Assembly: GCA_030247885.1 (NCBI GenBank)
Contig: JAPDRO010000009.1
Span: 124,001-188,000, forward strand
Origin: Taxawa tesnikishii (nom. ined.)
Taxonomy: Eukaryota > Ascomycota > Dothideomycetes > Dothideales
Length of the DNA: 64,000 nt
Direction: 5' to 3'
Shown piece by piece: positions 45,559-56,749 of the stretch. The position numbers were made by a program, and so were the translations under genes. Position 1 is the stretch's first letter. Every line of letters starts with the position of its first letter. The notes beneath the pieces were generated by a model, which made no database searches, was not told the DNA's origin, and saw nothing but the letters and a program-made list of their open reading frames with translations.

Positions 45559-47632
45559 ATGGAGAGCATCATATCCGACGAGACCCCGCTGGCAGTCTAC
45601 TTGGAGGGTATGTCTCCGTTCAAGATGCCTCGCGCCTCTGGTTTCTTGGATCAATCTGTATGGCTGCTGACCTGGGTAGGAGAAGGAACAGCTGACGATA
45701 GCTTCAACAAGGACAACGTCTCCCTCTCCTCTTCTCCACCACTGACACCCGCCTTTGCCCCTGTCAGCGACCATGCTCTCCGGAATCGAATAGGTAAAAG
45801 ATTACCTCAACCTCTCCGGCTCAGCGTTCCCACTCGAGGATCCATCTCCAAGATCCATACCGCTTGGTCGGTAAGACCACGCCTACAAGAAACCCCCACA
45901 CACAACCAGGTGCTGACACGAACGCGCAATAGAAGGCGGTCAATTCAAGGATAGGCAGGACAGAAAACGCGCAGTTCCTCGAGCACTTCCGCTACATCGT
46001 CGTCGCTTCCCAACTTCTCAGCGAATACCCAGATCAGACCTTCTTGCAATCCTCTACCGTCCAGACGCAGGGACCGAACGGATCGAGCAGCGAGCATAGT
46101 TTGCAAGGCGTAGCGACGAGCCTCAACGGAGTACTCGTTACAGCAGCCGTTGCATTCGTGCTTGTCTGCGTGCTCCACTGGGCAAAGAGTGCTCCCAACA
46201 AGGGTCGGATCCTGGTAGTACTCGCACTCATTGCGGTCCTTGGCATAGCTTCATACGGATACTTACGGCGCCAATGGCTCAAATACCTAAGGCACCAGGC
46301 GGTGGATGCAGCGTCTGGTCTGACGACCAATCTGCAGGCGTTCGAAGTCTCTACTACAGCGGTACTATCATTGGTTCAGGAGGTGGAGTTGGTGTCCAAA
46401 GGTTACAGGATGTGCGTAATGCATTATGAGGTCTGCAACATCACGAGCAAGACTGACCGCAGGCAGGAGCTTTCCCTTACCACCTATCTCCAGGCTTGAA
46501 GATCCTAAGACGGGCCGAAAGTGTGGCAGGCAGCGCAGAATCCTGCAGAAAGCCTATGCTGCAGTGCTTCCAGCATTCAGGGATGCCACCAAGTCTCTCG
46601 AGAGCCTCTACGACATCGAAGATCTCGAGAAGTACCTTGAAATATACGATGTGCCACGTCACATAATCCAAGAAGCGCTCGTTGACAACCCGAGCGATGG
46701 CGAGGAAGACCAGGAATCACTCAAGAGTCTACGCTTTGTCAGCTATCAGTACAGTACGCTTCGAAGAGTCATCTTGTGCTCTTTGTTGTCGCTTGAAGCC
46801 GATGGAGGAAAGCCGGACTTTGCTCGGTGGCGTGCTGCTGTGGACATTATGCAGACGCTCAGTGGAGTTGTCGCCACTTGGGCTGAAAAGCTGAACCAGC
46901 TGCAGCACGAAACGGAGCGTCAGTACTGACTATGTCTCCCATTGAACAATACTAACATCATACAGAATTCGCCATTCCTGTGACTCCCAAAGTCGGCTTG
47001 AAACCTCCCAACGAGCGTCTCCGTGCTCAGATCCGCAAGATCAGCACCCTGTCACAGGGTATCAGAGGTCTTCAGGCTAAGATGGCTTTGTTGCGTGAAG
47101 AATCCAACAAGTCCATCGAGGAGTCAGAAGACCTTACTGATCTGGGACCGAGCCTCATGGCGCAGTACGAATCGATCGGCGCAGACCTCAAAGCCCTGAT
47201 GCAGGCTTGGGAAACCGGAAAAGCATCCCTTGCGAACAACATCGACAGGCAAGAGCGTCGGATTTCTCTCGCTTCTAACGGTCTCAGATCGCCAGTATCC
47301 AGTCTCGGCGGGCTAACAGCAGTCGAGGAAGGCACCCCGGCCGATGCCCTGCGAGCCTTGACTGGCGAACCCAAGTCCAACAGGTCGAGTCTCGCAACGA
47401 CACCATCTGAGGAAATCGAGGAGGTGTTTGAAGCTATCGCCCTCCCCGTCAACGCAGCTTGCGCAGCTCGCTGACACGAGAAGAGCGCATCGCGAAAATG
47501 CACGAAGAGCGACAGCGCCAGGCCAGCCTTCGCGAAAAGCGCGAGTCCAACACAAACATGCTTAGAGAGCTCGAGTCCGTCATCAACCTCCGGCCGCGCA
47601 AGAATCCCGCAGGCCGCATCACTTCCATCTAA
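45559..47632 (+). CDS. vezatin/Inp2-like myosin-binding membrane protein
   Basis: Five exons (45559-45607, 45680-45870, 45933-46411, 46467-46918, 46966-47632) encode about 612 residues. N-terminal MESIISDETPLAVYLEG, then HTAWSKAVNSRIGR and NAQFLEHFRYIVVASQLL fit the fungal vezatin-domain family. Two adjacent membrane segments follow near residues 180-235 (LVTAAVAFVLVCVLHWA and GRILVVLALIAVLGIASYGY). Then comes a long helical region and a C-terminal coiled coil (REERIAKMHEERQRQASLRE). Inp2 links peroxisomes to class V myosin; this homologue may act likewise. One base is missing in a CCCC run (47444-47447), just before the coiled coil. The first intron (72 bp) is in frame and stop-free, so a retained form is possible. 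Confidence 0.78.
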
Positions 47633-48230
47633 TCCTTCACGGCCACATCACGATACGACCGTGTTAGCACGTCCACGGTCTAAACACTGTATGACACGAT
47701 CATTTCAGCCATCTCTTACTGTCTATTGAAGCATCATACCGCGGCATTGGTTGGCGTTTTCTCTTTTTGACGTCTTTGTTCCCCGGCTGGCGAAACTGAC
47801 TAGCAGATCGGCTGCGACCCATATTCCTGTTTTCCCTGCAATGAGTCTCCTAGTCAAGAGATACCCTGCTGCGCTCACGTCCTTGGTCTTTGCTTTTTGG
47901 GCAAACTGCTCCTTTGCTTTCTCCTCCATCGCTTAATAACTGCATCGGGTTGGATCGCATGCTTTTTGGACTCGCGTGTTTCCTCTCATGTTTTCTCCGG
48001 ATATATTGATTTACATTGACGGCCTGGCTTTTTATGTTCTTACCACCGAAACTGTCATTTCTCGGACGGAGAGAAATTGGTTCAATCACGGCACGCTCAC
48101 TGCGATACATTTTCTGTACACACTATGATTGGAAAGTTGAAGAATATACCATAACCTGTTACTGGCATGGGCCCAAATGCTTCCAACGTTCAGTCAATCT
48201 TCCAATGCCATTCACGTCATTTCCGTGCTC
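47633..48230. other. convergent intergenic region, no gene seen
   Basis: About 600 bp between two convergent stops. AT-rich stretches near 47990-48060 may carry polyadenylation signals. No coding region supported. Confidence 0.45.
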
Positions 48231-49529
48231 TCATGGCCAGCTCTCGCTGAACAGCGCATGATCGTCAAAACCCTGGTGTTTGATCTGGATCTTCATACTC
48301 TCCAGCACCCTGCCCTTGACGTCGTCCCCCTGACCTCCCAGCCGTTGAACAGACCGTGAGTGGTATCGAACTCGAACGGCTGGAGCACCTTCCAGATCTG
48401 GTGAATGGTGTCGGGCTTCATGGGAATCATATTCGGTATCGCTTTCAGTGCTGCCGTCAGCTGAACGACATCAAGGCAAGAAAAAAAGGGACGGAAAAGG
48501 AAACGTCTTTGCCAGAACTTACACCACATGAAAGAGTAGGACGTCGTCCCCTTGGGCCTGTTCTTATGATAGAAACCGGACTGAAAAAACGTTAACACGA
48601 GAAGCCAGCTGTCGTAATCGGGAAAAAAAGTCTTCGAATAGCAAACGAGGAGGAAGGAAGAACTCACGGGCACGTTGACGAACGAGTCAGCGATGAAGAG
48701 ATGCTTCTCCCAATGCAACACCATGCTACCGGGAAAATGGCCACCGGTCTGAATAGCCGTGACGCCGGGAACGATCTCCCTGGTGGGTTCCTCGATCAGG
48801 ACTCTGCGGCCGTGCGCGTCTTTGCGGTTCAACCACTCCCTGTCAGCGGCGTGCATGTACACGGGACAGTCAAACGTCTCGGCCCAGTCGAGGTGCGTGG
48901 TGTAGAAGTGCGGGTGCGAGATCACGATGGCTTCGAGGCCGCCTTTGGACTTGATCTGCACGTGCACTTTTTCAGCAACCATGACCTTTCCTTGCACACA
49001 CACACCTGAAAATAGGGGGGGGGGGAAGAGAACACATGAGGTCTTACGAAATCGATCGCCTCGTCACCGAGGTAGGCGAAGCAGTCCCAGAGCACGTTAC
49101 CGTGCTCGGTCTGGATGAAGCATGCCCGTTCACCGATTCCGAGCTGAATGTGTTACGTTAGCCGACTATCAGCTGAGCCTCCGAGAAAAGCAAATACCCT
49201 CCCCGGGGCCGTCGTCGTGCTGGAGATACCTTAGGGTCGGTGAAGATGGACCAGAGTCGCTTGTCGACTTCGTCTTGCTTCCACTGGTTCTCGTGCTTGC
49301 CGCGCTCTTTGGCGAGACTGGTCCACTGCTGGCCGCTGGGGGAACAAATTGCCGCGGATCCTACACCAAAAAATTAAAATTTCAATACAAGAATGTTTGG
49401 AGCTTTTTCGTCGGGCGTGTGCTTTCTTACGTCGCAGATCCTGCATGATTCGAGCGGCTCGCTGGCGGGCGAGTCGTACTGCGTGCCGCAAGTGACGCAG
49501 AGCAGGAGGTCTTCACCGGGAAGTCCCAT
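48231..49529 (-). CDS. metallo-beta-lactamase-fold protein with N-terminal Cys pairs
   Basis: Six exons (49529-49431, 49360-49230, 49143-49048, 48955-48668, 48580-48523, 48441-48231) encode about 294 residues. An N-terminal zinc-ribbon-like piece (CVTCGTQYDS, then CRICDDPRQ) precedes QQWTSLAKERGKHENQW. The hydrolase core has ACFIQTEHGNVLWDCF, then ISHPHFYTTHLDWAE (a variant HxHxxxxH metal site), TGGHFPGSMVLHW, FIADSF and FMWSIPNMIPM. Members are common in fungi but their substrate is unknown. Two frame interruptions fall in a CCCCC run (GGGGG on +, 49338-49342) and a GGGGG run (CCCCC on +, 48326-48330). After the second, the frame runs to the stop at 48231. The intron at 49047-48956 holds poly-C and (TG)n tracts. 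Confidence 0.87.
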
Positions 49530-49883
49530 GATTACTGAAATGCAGTTCTTCTTTCGGATAGGGTGACCGAATGAATCCAATGTAAATACTAAGCTGATAA
49601 TGTGTCTATAAGTTTGGTTTCTGAACGTGTGGGGTTTGTACAGCCATACGTCAGGTGGAGGCGGAGGTGGAGGTGGATCAAAAACGGGGATCAGCTTCCG
49701 AACAAGGATCATCCGAGTACCTCACAACACGCAAGCAATGTAGGATTGAACCGGGACGCACGTCCTCGTGTTCATATGCTACGCTGTACACGCCCCACAG
49801 TAGCACAACATATTCTCCATGTGCCCTTCAACAAATCACAATCAGGGTATCTACGTCCCTACCCGCCAACGCTTCCTCAAACC
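49530..49883. other. promoter region of the metallo-hydrolase gene
   Basis: 354 bp between the end of the LSD1-like gene and the start of the hydrolase gene, both leftward. Holds a short GGT/GGA-rich tract near 49657-49677. Nothing else seen. Confidence 0.4.
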
Positions 49884-52800
49884 CTACTCCCCATCAGACT
49901 CTGCATAATTGACCGCAGCCCTCTTCCTACCACCGGCGCTGCCGACCTCTATGGCCGTCCTACCCGACCAGGTCTGTCCGTTGCCATTTTCAGGCGGCGG
50001 ATTCTCCCTGAGAAACTCCTCACGGATCCTGCGTGCGTCCTCATCCCATTTGACCACATCTCTCTCGTATGCCGCACGCGCTTCGTTCGCCGACTGCTGG
50101 GCCGTCTCACATTGCTCGAGGAAGGGCTTTTTGACGTCCTCGCTTGCCTCGCGCCACATCCTGCCGATGGCCACACGGATTTCGTTTCTGCCAGCCTTTG
50201 CATCCGCATCGCCGGTGGCTGCTCGTCGCTCTTCCTGGAGCTGGGTTTTGACCTTGTCCCAGTTCTGATTAGTGAAGAGCAGGAACGGGTTGACGCCCGG
50301 TCTTCCAGGCTTCATAGGCCTGTCTCCGATTCTACTGAGAATGGTGCCGATGATGAGGGCTTCGTAGTCCTCATCGAGGGACGACCGACTGTTGGCGGAC
50401 GTGCGATAAGGGTTCACTTTTGGAGAAGGATCGATCTCGATGGGATTTTGTGAGTTCAGCTCCTTAGTGAAACGGAGCTTGATAGTTGTCTTGGTCTTGG
50501 TTGACACATTGGCAAGCGGAGTCCTCATCGGGGAATCATCTTCATCGAACCTAGATCCAGGAGGATCAAGGTCGATTGTTTGCTTGGGTGGGATCAGCGG
50601 CTGAGGCACATCGATTGGCCCTGTCAGGGATTCCAACACTTCGGCTGCCACTCTGAGACCGGAGAGGTAAGCGCCATGAACGGTGGCCGGATGCGTGCCG
50701 CAGGTGGCTTCCCCAGCGAAGTGCAGGTTGCCAACTGGCGCAGCCATCACATCGTAGTCCCTTGGATCCGTCTTCGGGCCGACGTATGAGTATGTTCCCC
50801 TGCTGAACGGATCACTCTTCCAACGTGTCACAATTACTTCGACGGGTGCTGGAACATGCTGTGGCGCAAACTTCCTAGCGAACTTCTCCGTCACTTCGCG
50901 CACAAGCTCATTTGTATCTGTCTTCTCCACCTCATGCGCTGCGTTACCAGCCATAAGCGCAATAAGCATTGGCCGCCCACTGTTTGCGACACAGTTCCAG
51001 AGTAAGTAGAACCGTCCTCTTCGAGCGGCATAATCTCTTGGATCCATGCTGTTGGGAGGGTCGGATTCGTTGAGCAAGCTCAGAATATCGTATTTCGGAG
51101 GCCAAAAGGCTCGTTCGTAAAGGAGGACGACCTGAGTTAACACGTTAGCTTGAACTGTAGCAAGTGGAAATCACGCGGCTAACCTTGTTGAGCAAGCCGA
51201 AGCCCATACGGTTGATTGCTCCAACCTTCCAATCTGGCAGTGGTGGATCAAATCCGATAGCATTCGCCTTGAGGACGCCCAACGGAGATGTGAGGATCAC
51301 CCTGTCAGCCTCGATGCGCTCTCCGTTTGTGCATTCGATTACTGCTGGGCCAATCTGTGCATGGTCTTCTGATGTATATTTGATGTTCCTCACAGCGCAA
51401 CCGAACCGCACGTCCAGCTTGTGCGGAAGACTCCAAAGCCCGCGAGGGACCTGGATATACCCACCAACTACTTCTGAATGCTTGCCAGAGAATTCATTCC
51501 CGCTGTCCTGATCATGCCCTCCAAGACTCAGATTGTTGACCATGGCGGCATTGGCATATTCGAGGTCTGCGTAATGCCAACTGAGCAAGCGCATGTCTTG
51601 AGGGGTGAGCTCCACGAGCCGTTGGTATTGTCGGACTGCTTCGTCCATGGTCGCTCCCAGTGTAGGATGAGAGGAGGCGTTCGCCGCTGTATCCAGATTC
51701 AAAGTGTGATTCCTGCTGATGCCTGGCCGGAGCTGCCAGTCAGCATCTCGCAAAGCCTGTGCCGCTGTTACGCTGCTGCTGTTTCCAGCAACGACCTGTG
51801 TTCTCCCTTGAAGTTTTGCAAAGCCAGGAGGCACAACTTGCTGGCGACCCTGATCAGTCACTGTGGAGTTGTTCTTTTCCTTTTGGTGGCCTGCCATCTC
51901 TTCGTGTATCGGATCTTGGCAGAACTTGATATACTCAGGTATGCCTTCGAGTGTCTCGACTGGATTTGGCTTTACGCGAAATTCGCTTGTACGTTCGAGG
52001 AGGTCACGATGGAGGCTGTTGACCATCAAATCCCGCTTTTCGTCGATCAGGCGACCATCGCAGTCTTGCATGTAAACCTCGTCCAACATGAAATGGTACC
52101 GCAGGCCCAGCTGCCCACGAACAAGGATGTTCAGTGGGTTTCCTCTTCGAAAGCCTGTAATGATCTGAGCACCCATCTCTGCGGTGTTGCGTAGCTCGCC
52201 CGGTAAATTGTTTGCGACCTGGCTGCGAAGTGGGTGCGAGTACACACGGCCTCCGATGCGGCTTCTGCCCTCTAACACGACAACCTTTGGCGGAAGCTCG
52301 CCTGTCCCCACCCAGCGATCTCCGAGCTGCTGGAAGAGCCCTTCAAGCTGCCTTGCACATCCCAAGCCAGACATACCCGCTCCCACAACCACAATTGTTT
52401 TCTGCTTGCTTGGCTTGCGGCCTCGTGGAGCAGATGTAGAAGGAATTGGAACTTCAACGCAGCCAAAATTGATGTAGCCGTTCCGGACAAGCCACTCGTA
52501 GGCGAAGTATGCAAGCTCAAAGAACCGTGCCTCTTTGGCGCACCCAGCGGCTTCCTCCTTTGTCACACTGACCATCGGGTTCCTTGTCCATAACCGAAGA
52601 ATTCCATTTCTGATGTTCAAGTAGATTGTGACTTGTGGTTGGGTGATGTGGTTGCGCAGTAGCCGGTACTCTCCAACATGCAGAGCGTAGGGATTAAGTC
52701 TAGAGGAATGAGCGGCAAGTATGCACTGTCTTCCGTACTCTTCCCATGACATGTCTTTCGGGATGGAGGACCTTGGTCGAATATCAGTCTTCAGCTTGGT

Positions 52801-53439
52801 TATCTTTGAGTTTCTTCGGATTTTAGGGGACAGTGCCGTCAAGGCAACAGTGTCGGTTTCTTCCGTCTTGACCTGTGCAGGAGGGCTTCTTTTAGCTTCT
52901 GGAATGAAAGGATGAGAACGAGGCGAATTCGATGGATGCGATGATGCTGGTTGACCGGCATCCTTGTCCGACTGCTGTACGCTTTCGACCGAGAGAGCGA
53001 CCCTCTTGCGAGGTCCGTTATCATCCAACGAAGTGGAACAACCAGGAGCTGGTCGAACTTTGGTGCTCAGTGGTTTCCTCTCGGCGAGTGAAGAAGATGA
53101 TACCGAAGATAAGCCAGTATCTTCGGCGACATCGAGAGAGCCATATCTGAGTATGCCATTAACATCGACTTTGCTCAGAAAAGTGTTGCTTGAATCAGGG
53201 ACAGTGTCGAACGTTTCGGTCTCCACGGAAGACAAGCTTGAATCATCGCTGCTTTCGCGGGCGTTGGCGGTATGAAGAAGGTCAGATGGGGCGGCGACAC
53301 GGATACAGTCGCTATCGGGTGGCACCGAAGACCTCTCCATTGCTTTGCCCAATTTTGTGCCATCAACGCTACCGACTGTACCGAGATTTTCAGGCTTTTG
53401 CTCTGTCTGAAGGCCATTGGGCCTCGTGGATGTGACCAT
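49884..53439 (-). CDS. LSD1-type histone lysine demethylase with C-terminal HMG box
   Basis: FAD-dependent amine oxidase acting on methylated histone H3, with a role in heterochromatin limits. Two exons (53439-51184, 51131-49884; intron 52 bp) encode 1167 residues, all in frame. Order: Ser-rich N-terminus; SWIRM domain (about 230-340; SWEEYGRQCILAAHSSRLNP, AYEWLVRNGYINFGCVEVP); FAD motif VVVGAGMSGLGCARQLEGL near 350; VVVLEGRSRIGGRVYSH; ADRVILTSPLGVLKANAIGF; AHEVEKTDTNELVREV; TYSYVGPKTDPRDYDVMAAP; HFAGEATCGTHPATVHGAYL. Near 1020-1110 lies an HMG box (RPGVNPFLLFTNQNWDKVK, AIGRMWREASEDVKKPFLEQ). The HMG tail is typical of fungal LSD1 proteins and probably binds DNA. Confidence 0.95.
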
Positions 53440-54960
53440 GATGGTGCTATAAGTGGTGGGCGGCGAACGGCCAAGGACTCGGTTGCATCGCTGCGCGCTG
53501 GGCGCCTTTCCTCAATTGCCTGCCTGTTGCGCCCGTTAGTGAATGTGTATTGCCAGGCTAGATCCGTCGGCAATGGCGGGCAGCAGCAAGGCGTCGTCTG
53601 ATATGGGTGAGGCAGAAAGGTGAAGCGTGTTCGAGGGACTTGTCTTGCTCCGCACATCGCACCAAGCCGAAAATGGATTGGACTCCACTGATAATCTGAA
53701 CCTCAGTTCATCCACCAGCACCACCATCGTTCCTCCACATGCCATGCGACCACATCGACAGCGTCTCTTGGCTGGACCGCCCTGTTGACCGAGCGGAGCA
53801 CATGTTGGGCGATGTCTTCCGACCACCCCACGAGCCCTACATACGATCACCAGATGCCGATCTTGCGGATGGAATTTCCCCGCTCGGACGTTGCGGGACA
53901 ACCAACTTCATGCCCTACAAATCGTCCTCTTTTCTCCTTCCTTGACACACAATCGCCATGGACACCTCGGTAACTGCCAACCTTTCCTGTTTTCTGGCGA
54001 AAGACGCGCCTTCCTCTCCATGTCCGGCAACGTGATGTGGCGGATACACGACATGCGGCAGATCCTCCTCTTCGAAAAGCTCCCTATATTGCGATAGAGC
54101 ATCAGGCTTGCTTGCGAACATAACACCGGTGACACTGATGTCGATAGTTCTCAATGGTGCCCATAGACACTTGCCTGTCGCTTCCTGTCCGCCACAACAC
54201 AAAGTATGTGTAGCGTCCGTTTCCACCGGCTTCATTGCTTCGTCATTACCAGCTAGAGGACATGAGTTCAGGCTCATACATGAAAACCCCCGTCGGTTTA
54301 TGCAAGCATGTCTGAGAAAGGTTACTTTGAGGAACGTTCTTGCGCGCCATCACGCCATTGCGGATATTCTCAACGCCCTGACGTGTGCACGCAAAACCTG
54401 GATACCGACGTTCAGAAGGAGTTGCTCCATCACATACTGCATTACGCATACAGCGCAATGGCCGCGATTGTGGGCGGAATCTGTGCAACGTCTGCAAGAA
54501 AATATCCATGCGCAAGGCGACACACGCCGGTGGCTAGGATTCTAGAACATGTAGCAGAACAGAACAGAGATCAGGCAATGGATGGAGAGTCGACTGCGTG
54601 CAGAACACGTGCGACAGGTGTTTTGTGGAGTTTCGAAAAGAGGCAGATTCACAGATCATGATACCTACCCATACAAGATGCCAAGCGATCTTTGCGTCTC
54701 ACCTTGAATTGTTCCGTCCAGAGCATCTATTCAGATCTAGTCCCTTCACGTGATAGTTCCGTATCTGTGTTTCTATCTGTGTTTGTGCAGAAGCATGTGC
54801 ATGTGATTGCGTTGATCGAGCTTCGAGCTTCACCTCTAGAAAAGCGAACCACAATCCTTACTCTATCCACTCCTCTAAGAGATAAACAAAACATTGAACA
54901 TAAGCTCGCCCGTCCGCGAAACCCATATATCCCGCGCGAACACACACTGCCACCGTGACC
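53440..54960. other. divergent promoter region of LSD1-like and dynamitin genes
   Basis: 1.5 kb between two divergent starts. A 120-residue minus-strand open frame (53915-54277, with LFEEEDLPHVVYPPHHVAG) looks peptide-like but has no family match. I do not call it. Confidence 0.4.
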
Positions 54961-56188
54961 ATGGCGCAAGTCAGAAAATACGCGCAATTGCCCGATCTTG
55001 TACGGTACGTCCTCCCTCGCTCTCCCGTACCGCATACTGAACCTTCCTCAGGACAATGCCCCCGACATTTACGAGACGCCCGACCTAGTAGACGACGCGT
55101 CTACCCTTCAGACTTCGACAGGCGCACGCTCTCCCTCGCCCACAAATTCCGAGGATTCCGATACAAACATCATCCGCCAGCGACTGCAACCGGACCAGGC
55201 GCGAAACCAGTTCTTGGGCTCACGGGTCGACGCGCGCGAGGCGGATTTTTCGGACCGGTTGGGTGAGAAGAGGAGGTCGTATCAGGTGTCTACGCGGCGG
55301 AGACGAGGGACTGCGAGGGGGATGCAGGGGAAGAGGAAGAGGATTGGAGCGAGGGTGAAGAGGAGGGGTTGAGAGGAAGTTGGCCAGGTTGAGACGGGAG
55401 GTGGAGGAAGTCAAGGCCGAGTTTGCGCGGCGCAAGACGCAGGGGCAGGAAGACGGAGAAGAAACGGGTGAGGATGAGGAGGACGAGAATGAGGAATCTG
55501 TGAACGAGTTGAGCAAGGTCCTGCAGCAGATGCGCACGTCGAGCATGCCTGCTGCGGACGCGCAAACCCAGCTCATGCGCCGGTTGAACAAGCAACCGAG
55601 GGATACGGATATCACGGACCGGAGCACAAGCGAAACAGCACCGTCGGGAACAGCGAGCGCGACCGAGTCGTCAGATACGCAGACACTCTCCCGCGTCGCC
55701 GACTTCGACACGCGTCTCACAGCGCTGGAGCGCGCGCTCGGCATCAGTACGCTCGATCCGACATCTCCAGACACCACCATCACGCCCATCCTGCCCACGC
55801 TCAGCCACCTGGACACCCAGCTACAAATCCTATCCTCGCCCAGCTCCCTCGAAGCCCTGGCCCAACGCCTCCAATCACTCCCTACCCCCGGCCCCGACCA
55901 ACCTCCTTCTTCCAACGAGACGGCAGGTTCCATCCTCACCCCGGAAGACACGACGAAACTGCATTCCCTCTTCTCCCTCCTGCCCACCCTGACCACCCTC
56001 TCCCCGACCCTGCCCCTGTTGCTAGACCGTCTACGATCACTGCGGTCTCTGCATGCCAACGCGGCAAGCGCGAGCCAGGCGCTCGATGAGGTGGAGAAGC
56101 GGCAGGGGAGATGGAGGCCGAGATCAGGGCATGGAGGGAAGGACTGGAAAAGCTTGAGACGGCGGTAAGGGAGGCTGAGGGGGTATGA
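54961..56188 (+). CDS. dynactin subunit 2 (dynamitin)
   Basis: Dynactin subunit that ties the shoulder arm to the Arp1 filament and supports dynein-driven transport. Two exons (54961-54999, 55052-56188) encode about 392 residues. The family start MAQVRKYAQLPDL joins DNAPDIYETPDL exactly across the 52-bp intron. Then NIIRQRLQPDQARNQFLGSR, an acidic segment, a coiled coil (REVEEVKAEFARRK), VADFDTRLTALERALGIS, and a Leu/Pro/Thr-rich helical C-terminus ending in a coiled coil (EKRQGEMEAEIRAW). Three single-base losses in G-runs (55307-55309, 55365-55368, 56105-56108) interrupt the frame. Restoring each gives one uninterrupted dynamitin, so they are probably sequence errors. Confidence 0.9.
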
Positions 56189-56749
56189 GGGGGAACGTGG
56201 GGGTTGTGGAGGAATGGGTTAGGGGTTGGAGGAGGGTAGGAAAACTGGACGCGTAATGGAGGAGAAACGAACGAGGGATGGCGTGAAGGGGATTGGTTGG
56301 AGGGATTGGCCGTACAGAAATGGACCACCGTGTAGAGTGAATCCTGACTGAGGCTGCCCATAGCTAAGACCTTTGATTTAAATCATAAGACAAAGCGTGA
56401 GCTGACGATTGGGTTTGCGGATGCTGACGCTCTTGTAATCACTGGCTTTCCTCGCCTCCACCTTCAACCTCCATGTGCCTTCTACAACATTTCCGAGTGC
56501 CTTCAACCAGATGGGATAGAAGCATCAATCTCAAGAGCATAAGTGTTCTCAGATCCACTTTTTCGAATTTCATCCCATAAGATTCTGAAGCAGAGTTATA
56601 CGTGATCTACTCCCAACAACCGTGACCCCTGAGCGCAGGGCCCCTAACGCCATGCAATGCAAACGCTCAGCACAAGACCACAGATTATGGGACCGTCAAA
56701 CCCCGAAAAGCGCAAAACAGGTATCATCCCACAAGAAAACGCACTGATA
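56189..56749. other. convergent intergenic region
   Basis: Between the dynamitin and drug-efflux gene stops. No gene supported. Contains an AT-rich stretch near 56370-56390. Confidence 0.45.

Noticed and set aside
45792-45870. Apparent alternative frame (VKDYLNLSGSAF) in exon 2 of the vezatin-like gene
   Set aside because: The main frame already joins both neighbouring exons in phase and gives the family segment AWS-KAVNSRIGR, so no frame break is needed here.
53915-54277. 120-residue minus-strand open frame upstream of the LSD1-like gene
   Set aside because: Peptide-like in part, but no family, no splice-consistent extension and promoter location. Left uncalled.
55220-56059. 279-residue minus-strand open frame
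   Set aside because: Exactly antisense to the dynamitin gene. Its Ser/Leu/Pro composition is a shadow of the coding strand.
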